Positions 34,467 through 44,230 of a stretch of DNA of 64,000 nt are shown piece after piece. Location: NCBI GenBank assembly GCA_936432065.2, contig OW386291.2:17585821-17649820 (forward strand), written 5' to 3'. The DNA comes from Rutpela maculata. Taxonomy: Eukaryota > Arthropoda > Insecta > Coleoptera > Cerambycidae. The notes under the pieces were generated by a model. That model did not search any database and was not told the origin of the DNA. It was given only the letters and a program-made list of their open reading frames with translations. Position numbers and translations under genes: made by a program. Every line of letters starts with the position of its first letter. The first letter of the stretch is position 1.

Positions 34467-34563
34467 TAAAATAGACTGCGCCAGTTATAAGCTCACAAAT
34501 AGTAAGTACTTAAATGTTATTGTTATAAATTAGGTATTACGACACCTATTAATTTCTTTTTAG

Positions 34564-34631
34564 CAATAATTCAAGGGATACCAGGGACTCAATAAACAGC
34601 TGTTCTTTTGAGTTTACATTAAGTCAAACAG
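34564..34631 (+). CDS. Candidate host exon 1
   Basis: Acceptor TTTCTTTTTAG precedes it and GTAATA follows. The frame is open (NNSRDTRDSINSC... TLSQT) and ends with one base of a split codon. Alone it is weak. The case rests on matching phase with 34913-35029. Confidence 0.25.
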
Positions 34632-34912
34632 GTAATACTTCAAAATATGAATACTTATAAAAATATACCCACGGTTCTCTTGGCATTAGCTGTCTCATCT
34701 ACAGGGTGTAATTCATTCTTGTAGAAGTTGCAGCTACTGGTGTTGACCAGCGAACATGGAATAAAAAGTCTAAAGCGTACTTACAATTGCCTTCCGTAGT
34801 AGATAACGAGCAAGCTAGAGTACCTCGATACTATTCGGTACAGCTACGAATGGACAACTAGTGGTCCTGGGGTTGATAAACAGGAAACTGTGTGCTACCA
34901 AATAATCTGCAG

Positions 34913-35029
34913 GCTATGTTTTCCTAACATTTTTGAACTCCGACATGAAGTTCCGGCTCGACCATGTGACTACGTATATGAATGTACTCTCCGAGAGCCT
35001 CGAACGGTCAGGAGTGATACACCAGACAG
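34913..35029 (+). CDS. Candidate host exon 2
   Basis: Lies between TCTGCAG and GTACAAG. The open frame YVFLTFLNSDMKF... ESLERSGVIHQT is GC-richer than its surroundings. It begins with two bases completing the codon left by 34564-34631 (G|GC) and ends with one base that joins 38762 as G|AT. Both junctions are therefore in phase. I do not recognise the protein. The intron to the third candidate exon contains the complete hAT-related transposon at 35586-38679. Confidence 0.35.
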
Positions 35030-35222
35030 GTACAAGTAAAATCTTATTTTGTGTTGCTAATGTTGCAAATTAACCATGGCAAATGGAAAAAAGGTGAAGT
35101 GAGGGTGAGGTTTAAAAAGCCTAAAAATATATTATCGTCTAAGAAACAGTAGATATGTAATTTATATAAAAATTTGTAAGAATCATGAAGGAAAATATTT
35201 ACCTAGTTGTTATTGGGCCTCT

Positions 35223-35438
35223 TCACCAAAAACAAAGCAAATCGCAGGAGAAACGTGTTACACCTTTTACTAAATGCCAGTATGGCTGATTTTTCTCCCA
35301 CGAAAAAGAAAGGAATTCAATTAATTTTTTGTATGCACACATTCTTGCCAATCTAATATCACTAATTGAACTTGAAAACTTGTACACTTCATTTGAATTT
35401 GAATTTGAGACAATATTTGCACAAATATACCTTTCCAA
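35223..35438 (-). CDS. Unassigned minus-strand ORF
   Basis: A 71-codon ORF (MERYICANIVSN ... HLVKGVTRFSC). No family is recognised. It is less AT-rich than neighbouring frames but could be chance. The rest of 35030-35577 shows nothing else. Confidence 0.15.
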   Translation of the reverse strand: MERYICANIVSNSNSNEVYKFSSSISDIRLARMCAYKKLIEFLSFSWEKNQPYWHLVKGVTRFSCDLLCFW

Positions 35439-35585
35439 GATTTTGGCTTTTTCTCAACACTCAATTCACTTTATTTCTTATTTATTAATTCAAACATTAT
35501 AAGCAACAAATTATTTTGATTTCACACATTGAACGACAAATATATCTCCCAAACTAATTATGGAGGAAACAAATACTGTAACCAA

Positions 35586-38500
35586 TAGGGTGGCCCATCT
35601 TTTTCGAAATCGAAATTTTTTATTTCTCACCCCTGCAAATGGTTCCATTTGAAGAAAAAACAGTCCCCTCAAAATATTATTGAGGCAAATTGAAGGCAAG
35701 GGGTGCCGCAGAATGCATTATTATGCAATAATAAAAGTAAATGGAATTATTTACATTCTTTGGTTGATGCATTGTTTTTTTTTTTTTTAATCAGCAACAT
35801 TTATCTTTAGAATGACCAATCAAGTCATACAAATATCAAAGACATTATCTGTTGTGACTATGACATGTGTCATACTACTGTAAATTCGTAGTCTAAGAAA
35901 ACTAGACTAGAAGTTCTTGAAATAAAACTCTCGTTTCATCTTTGTGTATTTTATTATGAAACGTTTTTTCATACATAGTACCAAATATTATCCTAAATCT
36001 ACAAGACATATAGTAATAAAAACAATATTTTTTGCACTAGGCCAAAGCATGCGACAGGGTTTCTTTTTTTACATTTGGAAACTGTGATTTATAATCATTT
36101 ACAACTTGGAGTAAAAACTGTTTTTGGTCTTCATTTTTTGTTAAAATGTCATTATAGTCAGTAATAAGTTTGATTCCTCTCTCAGCGGCATCATTTACAA
36201 CTTTAATTTTGTTTACAATATTGAAACATCGGGTATAACTTTCATTTTCCCTCCATGTTGTTGGATCATTTTCCAAAAATTCCATAGACAAACCTAATTT
36301 TTGAAAAAACTGTTTAGTGTTCTCGCATATGAGGTCCTGAATTTCCTTGTTTTCAACGTCAGTAATGTTACTAATCATAAGTCGTTTAATACCCTCTTGA
36401 TTTGGTGCTTTCCTATTCAAAGCTTTAACCATTTCTCTTTTAGTGGTAACTGAAATCTCGTCATCAAAGAAAAATAAGCCAACATTTACTGAATTAAGGT
36501 ACCACAAATGGTTCACTATTTTCCTACTTGCGGCTTGAGATATTTCTTTGTCAATATTTTGATAATTAATGAGTTCTTTACAAAAGTCTAAGTCATGAAG
36601 CGGTGCTTTACTAGCAAATGACGCTGTAAACCAGGCCTTTACATAAATCTTTACAATAAAGAGACATATATCTTCAATACCTATTTTTTCTTTTTTAGTT
36701 AGTTGGAACTGATCTTGGAAAAAAAATATTTTTAGACAGTAAATGGCTTTGGCCATCCAACGTGCATGATGAAATGCCCCTGGTTGATAGAATGTCGTGT
36801 GAGTGGGCTCTTCTTCAACAAAAAGTTTAGAAAGCATTAAAAATTCTTTATAATCATCACGAGGCTGTTGCAAAGTTAAAGCTGCATTTAGAAACTTTAC
36901 AATTTCGGCTTTAACTGGTTGTAAAATGTGTTTAATTTTTGATACCTGAAATCCAGTTTTTAGTTTATTTTGATCTATTTTAGGCCAAAATTCCCTAAAA
37001 CGTGTAAATAGTGGCACATTTGGACCAGATGAGGAAGGCATTTTTGTGTCAAACACACTTCTCAAAACCACTTCAAAAATATGATGTCTACAAGGAAAAT
37101 ATAGAATATCTCTTTCTAATTTTTGTTGCAATAGTGTGGCTGCCCCATTTATATAACCCATATTTGATGCTGTTGTATCACAACACAAAGCTATTACCTT
37201 TTCGTCCAAATTCCATTCACAAAGCACATCATAAACTGCTTCAGTCTGTTCTCTTCCAGTTGAATTGGGCAAAGCTGGTACTCCAAGTAGTTGTTCAATA
37301 TCTCCACTAGTAACTAAGATAGCAAGTCTATCGGTATTTCCCATTCCAGTGAGAGAAGGTAAAAGTTTTCCATCCCAATGGATGACTGGGGCCGGCAATT
37401 CAGAATTACCGAAGGCAGTTTTTAATATTTCAGCTCTTTCTTCGCGGATGCGTTGTCTAGAGCGCTGAAGTGTGGTTCTGCTGATGGACAAAGATGTGGT
37501 GTCATGTCCTAGTGCTTCTGCTACTGCCGTCAAAATATGGACTCCATACCTGTCGCTTATTTTGCAAGCATCAAATGCAGCGGCTATTTTTGGTGTGATG
37601 ATGTTACATATTCCATACAATCTCCTCTTTTTTGGCTGTGACGGGCCAGGCTGGTCTTGTAACAACTCTTCTTGGGCTTCGATTATTTCATCTTCATTTT
37701 CGTTGGAGTCGGCTGAATTACTACTTGATGATGGACAGGTGACTGTTTCCTCTAATCTAGCTTTTTCTTGTTGACTTCATTGCATTCGTTCGGATAATTT
37801 CTGTAATTTCTCCTCAGCTGATTTTTCTTGAGAAGCAAGTTGGTAATCAATACCATGCATAAATCCAGGTCCCTTTTTTCTTTGGTTAATTAAAAACTGC
37901 TTATCTTCATCTATTTTCATCAACTCCAATGCATTTGCATGAGAAATGTCAAAAAGATCGTCCAATTTTTCAACGAAATGTTTTTCTTTACCTCCCGCAC
38001 TGGCCCTTTTAGCCGATTTTTGTAAGTTCCTCCACTCTGCATAAAGATTATCTAGTTGTTTAACACAATGAAAATCCTGACGTGTCGGAATGCGAGCTTT
38101 ATCCCAAAAAACTGACACCTCTTTTATCGTTAATTTAGCACTTTCATGTACACTTAGCTTCACTTCACGAATGTTATAAAAGAGCACTTGTAATACTTGT
38201 CTATTAGACGGCAATTTATTGCCAATGATTTGTGACGAATAGTGTCCAACTAAGTAAATGAAAGTATCCCTTCGTAAGGATCTAACATCAGCCATCGTTA
38301 AATGTTTTTTCAAAAAGGAACGTATGCTAGAACTTATAATGTCACCACTGTAAAACACAATTGCAAACTGACATAAAAACCTACCGTATGTGCATTATAT
38401 TTCCAAACTTCCAAAACAAATAATTTCTAGGAAATAATTACACCAATAAAACATTATGAGAAGAGACGTAGATATTTGTATTTTAAGTAAAATTTAGGTG

Positions 38501-38679
38501 TATTACCGTAATAAAATCTTATCTACAAATTTCTACCTGAATGCGGGCACGGGTTACCGTTCACCGAATTATCTGAAACTTTGACATAAATTATTCCTAG
38601 TATAATAGTATATTTTCGTGGGGTGAGACTTAAAAAATACGCAAAAAAAATTCACCGCCTATACAGATGGGCCACCCTA
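35586..38679 (-). mobile_element. hAT-related transposon, 3094 bp, ends intact
   Basis: The perfect 15-bp TIR TAGGGTGGCCCATCT lies at 35586-35600 and, inverted, at 38665-38679. A perfect 8-bp duplication GTAACCAA lies at 35578-35585 and 38680-38687. Subterminal TCTCACCCC recurs in both ends (about 35625 and 38620). The single long gene fills the interior on the minus strand. In its 5' leader, CATTCAG|GTAGAA (about 38538) and GTTTTACAG|TG (about 38345) could be a 5'-UTR intron. The 8-bp duplication supports hAT affinity, although the TIR is not the common hAT form. Confidence 0.9.
36037..38358 (-). pseudogene. hAT-like DDE transposase with one in-frame TGA
   Basis: One frame runs for 774 codons from 38358 to the stop at 36037, broken only by TGA at 37779-37777. 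The likely start is the ATG at 38295 (MADVRSLRRDTF). The N-terminal part has PSNRQVLQVLFYN and FWDKARIPTRQD. The C-terminal part (542 codons from 37665) has HWDGK (residues 96-100), CCDTTASN (161-168), CRHH (192-195) and NDAAERG (491-497). The D98, D163 and E495 positions with C..H are my candidates for a DDE core. The CDTTASN...C.HH spacing parallels the TDNA.N...C..H block of hAT. Proteins of this kind are abundant and unnamed in insect genomes. The TGA probably arose from CGA. Confidence 0.8.
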
Positions 38680-38761
38680 GTAACCAATGTATAGTTATAT
38701 ACTTAATTAGATTTTACTGTGCTTAATTATTACATAATTAATATTTCCTCTTTGTTTTCAG

Positions 38762-38878
38762 ATTTTGGACCAAACAAGGAGATTGATAAAGAAGTTTTTC
38801 TTATGTATTCATCACCAATACAACAACTAGCTGTTTTCTTAATAATGCCCCTTTTTTTTTCTTTTCAGAAAATATAAA
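38762..38878 (+). CDS. Candidate host exon 3
   Basis: Follows TTTGTTTTCAG and reads DFGPNKEIDKEVFLMYSSP then QQLAVFLIM, with a stop at 38876-38878. The real end could be earlier. It joins 34913-35029 in phase. A second acceptor-like CTTTTCAG at 38861-38868 and a possible AATAAA-like signal near 38924 follow. Confidence 0.25.
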
Positions 38879-39135
38879 AGATGACACAAAAGTATGCTGC
38901 TGTCTTTTGAAATTTAATTCATATATTAATAAACTAATTTAAAATTTTACGGTTTTTCAATACAAACCAATCATACACCGATGTGTACGTCTGGTTGCCT
39001 AAACTACTTACCCAGATTCTTGGTAGTATACATACGTACAAGGTATCTCAAGAAAATCATTATCGTGGAACGATAAACGTAAACGCTACAAGTTTTCCAA
39101 TAAAATGTCACATTTCATCTCTAAAATGTCAATAT

Positions 39136-39362
39136 AGGACCTAATACCAACCCTTGTGGCACACCCATATTAATTTCTACAGATGCCGATCAATTGTATT
39201 ACGCATAGCATTGGTAACTGTCCCATACTGTTTGCGACATGACAAATAACTTTCAACCCAATCTAAGACTAGCCCCCTTACTCCATACTTAAAAAGTTTG
39301 GAGATAACTTGATACTTATGAATTTTTTTTAAGAAAGTTGAATTAGGCAGATTTATCCACAA
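39136..39362 (-). pseudogene. RT scrap (fingers-palm segment)
   Basis: The minus strand reads KLFKYGVRGLVLDWVESYL and SCRKQYGTVTNA, then in a shifted frame MGVPQGLVLGPIL. This is the block before the catalytic YADD of CR1/L2/jockey-type RTs. The rest is absent. Confidence 0.6.
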
Positions 39363-39918
39363 ATTGGAATCCTGACATAAATTTTAATTCTAAACAACTT
39401 TTCATATCGTTAAAATTGAACGTAGTTTACTCTTACATAATTTTCAGATTTTTTAATTTTCTGAGCACCCTGTACATGATATGTTAACTCACTTCATGGC
39501 AATCATATTTCTAATGCCTGCAGTACACTCTCGCCGAGACCGCTCGGCGAATGTCTCGGCGAGACATTTACCAAGGGACCAGGAAGCACGACGGCGATGT
39601 GTACACTCTCGCCGAGACCGCTCGGCGAATGTCTCTGTTTTTAGTAATGTGAATGAAAGACATGGATATTTTTACAATTAATTAATTTTATTTATTTGCT
39701 TTTATCATGATTGGAAAATATTATTTAGGTATTAAGCAAATCACAACTTACACACTTTTTTATTTATTACGAAATTACCTACTTTCTGTATATTGTTGCC
39801 CTAATCTGGGCACGCTAATATACTAATTAGGTAAATACTTAAAAACACTCATTATTGGAGAATCAATAAAAACAACTACTCTTCTAGCTAATACTGACGA
39901 AGTATTGAATTACATGAC

Positions 39919-40128
39919 ATGATTCCTAACATTTTAAAGAAAAAAATTAAGTTGAAAATAATATTTTCTAATAATGACATGGACGTTGCTGAAATTGCCG
40001 CTGCTACAGCTTATTGTGCGTTTGCATACTTTAATTATGTGCATATATACAAAAAATATAAAATTGAAAATCCTTGGAAATCTTTGGAAACCAAGAAGAT
40101 GGTGGATGAAAACAATTCATCGAAATAG
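39919..40128 (+). CDS. Short ORF in Harbinger-like element
   Basis: A 69-codon ORF; the internal ATG at 39976 starts MDVAEIAAATAYCAFAYFNY followed by HIYKKYK and PWKSL. An Ala-rich start followed by a basic segment and PW resembles the start of Harbinger nuclease ORFs, but there is no catalytic motif, so it would be a stub. Confidence 0.3.
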   Translation: MIPNILKKKIKLKIIFSNNDMDVAEIAAATAYCAFAYFNYVHIYKKYKIENPWKSLETKKMVDENNSSK

Positions 40129-40796
40129 AACAAGGTGAATGTTGAAAATTTAAATGTGATTTTAATTATATTATTATTTACCTCACTGTATAACAATGAA
40201 ACATGCCTGAATTAATAAAGGGTGTAGCCGGTTAAGCATATGAAAAATGCCCATAAAGTAAATTACATGAAATGGACATCAAAATATTCCCTTGACTGTA
40301 AAAAAATATTTGTTACAATATTATTCCAGAAATCCAAAGTCGATAAAATTCTCAGAATGTTAGTTATGAGGTAATCTTTGCAGAACGGCAATCAACCCCC
40401 TCATCTGTAGCCTAATAACCCAACCAGACCATATTTTTAAAGAAAATTAATAAATTAATAAGCAAATTAGCCTTATAAATGCTTCTAAACTATGTATGAT
40501 GTTTTAGGGCACCAGATTTTAGGTTTCTCAGGTTAAGTTTACTTAATTTTTCTCCAAGAAGTATGGCTTCCAAACGTTTTTTTGTGTAATGTAGTACAAA
40601 AATTATGTTAACAATGCATCATCGGAATGACACAGAATGACTCTCGTCATCAGAATGACCTAATTACTAAAAGTATAATAAACTTTCGAATTGATATGAA
40701 AATAAACAAATGAAAACAAAATAGAACAAAATTGTAATGTTTAATACCCATTTAAAAAAATGAAATAAAACAAGTAGTTACAAAATCTACTACGTA

Positions 40797-41119
40797 CTAC
40801 TTATTAAATATTTGGTTAAAAAGTGTGTCAATTTCGTCGTTATTTAAAACTTTAAAATATTTTGATGAAATTGGAACCGGTGCATCTTTTAATTTGCTCA
40901 AAATTCCAGTGCACTCCAGCTCCTGCCTATCTTCCTTATTGGGCCAAAAGAGAGTTTTATTGTTTCGGGCCATGAACGAAACAAGAATCTTGGTACCAAT
41001 TTCTGTCTGTCTGTAATTAATTCGTGCACAGAAGACACTGCACTATCATCCACTTTTTGTTCTGTGAATTTTGAACACCCTGTATATGAGTTAAGTTTGA
41101 AATAAAAGTCACTTTTCAC
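40797..41119 (-). pseudogene. Uncharacterised ORF remnant in Harbinger-like element
   Basis: The minus strand reads VDDSAVSSVHELITDRQ. After a frameshift in the ACAGACAGACAG stretch (about 41007-41018) it continues ILVSFMARNNKTLFWPNKED and SKYFKVLNNDEIDTLF to the stop at 40797. The composition looks coding. I do not recognise the family. Confidence 0.35.
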
Positions 41120-41699
41120 AAGAGAAAATAAAATAAGTTTTTATTTTTGTTAACGATCTCACAATACTTGATTTTTGTTGAATAGAACTTAATTAGAGCG
41201 ATTAGTTAATTAGTACGAATAATTAGAACGACTGGATAAGCACTAGAGTAAAAATTTTCCATTGAGTTTTGTCGCGTTTCGACGTAATATTTTTTTCTGA
41301 ATTGATCTGGAAGATCTTTATGGTCGATAATTTTCAAATTTTTTCGTCAATTAGGTAAGTTACAACAAATTTTTAATTAACAATTGCCCGTTTTGCAAAA
41401 ATTCAGCTCCCCCAGACGAGAGCAAGTGAGAATATACTAGGTGCCCTCGGCCTCGCGGCTTGTGTTCCCTTTGACTCGTGGCCAAAAAACCGACACAAAT
41501 CGGTGCGTTAACGAGGCGAGGCGAAGCGAGGGCGCACGGGGCGATGCGAGCGTAGCAATTACACTCTCGCCGAGGCGTTCCGAGGGCAGGCGAGTGCATT
41601 AACGAGACAAGGCGAGGGTACACGGGGCGATGCGGGAGCAGCAAGTACACTCTCGCGCTCGCCTGCCCTCGGTGAGAGTGTACTGCAGGCATAACGAAA

Positions 41700-42610
41700 T
41701 CAACACTTTTTATGAAGAATAAATTTCCCGCGTAAAATGAGAAATAAAAAGGTTTACCCTCTTATCCGCTCTAACTTTGGACATACTGTATAGTTTAAAA
41801 GTATAAAAAAATATATTGGAGTTTTTTATTCGCTTTGAATTTTGATTATATCTATAAATACTTAAAACAGTAGTATGATAATTTTATCAGCCATATTGTA
41901 GATTTGTTTTATCTAAGAACTACTTGGTATCGGTTCTATTTTTAATCAACTAAGTCTGTTATCTACTTCGTCATCTTTAAATTTGCATCCAATCGTTGAA
42001 ATTCCAAATTTACCATGAAAATTAACTTCCGCGGCAGAATCTGCATAAAATTAGTTCAAAGTTACGCTCAATTTAAGTATTCCGGGTTAGTTGGTGATAT
42101 TTTAAAACTAATTAGCCCCGTAAAGTTGTGTGAATTTATAATTTATTAATACTAAGATCTCCCTACTATGAGGGATTTATAACATGCATAAACATATTCA
42201 GTTTATAAAAACATTTGTAGGTATTTAAATTATTGTTAGTCATAAATTTAAAGAAAGAAATATTTAAGACATTTTCTTTTAGTCCTTATCTACTAATCAG
42301 GACGTCGCAATTTTTCCCATCCAGAAAAGAGCCATAATAGTACACTATAACAATATAACAATGATGAACTTTTAATATATGTATTAATATCTATTTCTCG
42401 GTTAAGCAACACTATTTTGCTAGTCTTGGATTTTTTTCTTTACTAGGAAGATGCAGGAAAATAAATTTATGTTGTGGGCATCTCGAAAAGGCTCTGAGTC
42501 TGTAATTAACTGAACTCCCAGCAGATCACAGTAGCAGTAAGGACTTTTCTCTGTTGGCGTCATCTTAACATCATTAGAACTGAAGTACAACTAAAAATAT
42601 TCCTATGTCT
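41700..42610. other. No gene seen
   Basis: AT-rich, no supported ORF or repeat. Confidence 0.5.
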
Positions 42611-42619
42611 ATGCTAAAA

Positions 42620-43965
42620 TAATGGACAGAATGGACCAAATTAGATGGGATTTGGAGTTTTCTCTAAAACTATACCAAATAGACAAGCTCAATTTTCGAG
42701 AAACAAACAGTGGCGCAAACCGTGATCGTCTATCTTTTTCGACTACCGAGCTACAGAGCGTTTTTGGAAAATTGGCATTTTTTGATGACCTCTATATTTC
42801 AATTACTTATTAAGTGTCGAATAGAAAATCGAGAAACACATTCTTAAAGCATTTTTTGAGTAGAATCCGTTGCTGATAAGAGGAGAATTATGCATGCCTC
42901 AGTTTTCGAGATATAGATATAACTTGCGTATTTTTAAATGGAACATAATATGAATTATTTCATTATTCGATCACAAACTAAATTAGCTAGCCAACGACAT
43001 ATCATATGATATATTTATCTCTAGAAAAAGTGGTTAATTTTCGAAAAATTTAATATCTTTGTGAGGAGGCCATCGAAAACTATTAACAACAACACTTCTT
43101 ATAATATACAATAATTTTGCCGAAAAATTGGAAAAACTAAACAATGATAAATGTTCGAATTGTCTTCCATTGACATCTACACATATTTATCGCATTTCTA
43201 ATATTTATTGAGAAGGCCATGGTAAAAAAAAGAAAATCGAAGTAATCGTAAATGTCAAAAACTAATTAGTGAGTTAATTGTGAGTGAGCATTATTAAAAA
43301 TTGTTCAATTTAGTAATGGTGAAAAATATGATATGACTAAGTGTTTTATAGAATGCGGAGAAGATTCAAATTTAGCTTTCGAGCTTTATTTTAATAGGTA
43401 AGTTATAGACAGCAAAATTTTGTGCCAAAAGTGCCGCCTAAAAATATTTTTGGATTTCCAGAAAAGCCAGACGTAAAAATATTCAAAAGGCTACAACAAA
43501 ATTTAAAAGATTTTGGATCATTTGTAAAACCTCGAGCAAAAATATATAATAAAGCAGGTAGAAAAGCTGTAGAAAATATTGTTTTAGAAACTGTAAGAGA
43601 AAATTCTAATATATCGTCTCGCGAAATACAGGAATATTTAGGAATCCCGAAAGCAACTACGTTGCGTTGCCTAAAAAAAAAAAAATAAATTCAAACCCTA
43701 CAAAATTACCATCTATACCCAAACGAGTTTCAAAGGCGTCTCGATTTTTGCCAGTGGTTTCTGCGTCAGTGCAATGAAGTGCCAGGATTTGAAGGAACAA
43801 TTATTTGGACAGACGAGGCTCATATAAGTAGTGCCAGAATTTTCAATCGGCATAATATAATATATAATGAAATTCCGCACAAAAATGATCTCTTCAATTT
43901 TTTATGTACAACGAACGGTTTAGACAAAAATGTGCTTCGAAGTTTCCGCGCAAGGCATAATATAT
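42620..43965 (+). mobile_element. Mariner-type element, copy 1
   Basis: Non-coding 5' part (42620-42830, with TCGACTACCGAGCTACAGAGCG) followed by a transposase relic. The reverse complement of 46180-46730 matches its two extremities, so a second, internally deleted copy lies inverted 2.2 kb downstream. Confidence 0.6.
43310..43965 (+). pseudogene. Mariner-family transposase, broken
   Basis: N-terminus GEKYDMTKCFIECGEDSNLA (about 43318-43377), then 43422-43685 with AGRKAVENIVLETVRENSNI and SSREIQEYLGI, a helix-turn-helix region. After a frameshift it reads DFCQWFLRQCNEVPGFEG and IIWTDEAHISS (43800-43830), the first catalytic Asp, then FNRHNIIY and NPH. Frameshifts and stops are present and the C-terminal acidic residues are missing. 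Confidence 0.75.
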
Positions 43966-44220
43966 ATTTTTTTATTTTGATTAAATTTTGGTCTTAAGGT
44001 TTTTGAACAATTCTGAAGAATGTTCCGATAAAAAAATGCCTCATATGATTTCTTGATTTTCTCCGCATATTTTGGTATTGCAGGTGGCTTTGCATTTGTG
44101 GAAGCGAACGTTATTCTGGCCATAAGTAGATCCTAAGTTATTCTATACTTAAGTAAAATTTGATTCAAATTGAAAAAAAAAATAAAAAAGTTGGTGTTAC
44201 CATTTCAAGTGAAACACACT
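43965..44220 (+). repeat. MITE-like segment with GTGGCTTTGCATTTGTGG core
   Basis: Shares body and CAAGTGAAACACACTGTA end with 20430-20737. It abuts the mariner relic on one side and the jockey insertion on the other. Confidence 0.55.
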
Positions 44221-44230
44221 GTAAATATAT

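Larger units (their letters stand above)
39515..41691. mobile_element. PIF/Harbinger-like element with GC-rich ends
   Basis: TIR TGCCTGCAGTACACTCTC at 39515 and its inverse ending 41691. A 3-bp TAA flanks both (39512-39514, 41692-41694), the PIF/Harbinger target preference. The subterminal zones are strikingly GC-rich and repetitive (TCTCGCCGAG, GCTCGGCGA; GGCGAGG at the right), unlike the AT-rich interior. Two possible ORFs lie inside. Superfamily call rests mainly on the TAA duplication. Confidence 0.65.

Noticed and set aside
37011..37774. Plus-strand ORFs opposite the hAT-like transposase
   Set aside because: They are antisense shadows of the minus-strand gene.
37777..37779. Programmed TGA readthrough or selenocysteine
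   Set aside because: No stem-loop evidence, and a CGA to TGA change is the simpler cause in a repeat; a similar TGA breaks the jockey ORF at 45227.
39481..39681. 66-codon plus-strand ORF with a repeated HSRRDRSANVS segment
   Set aside because: The amino-acid repeat follows from the duplicated GC-rich terminus of the Harbinger-like element.
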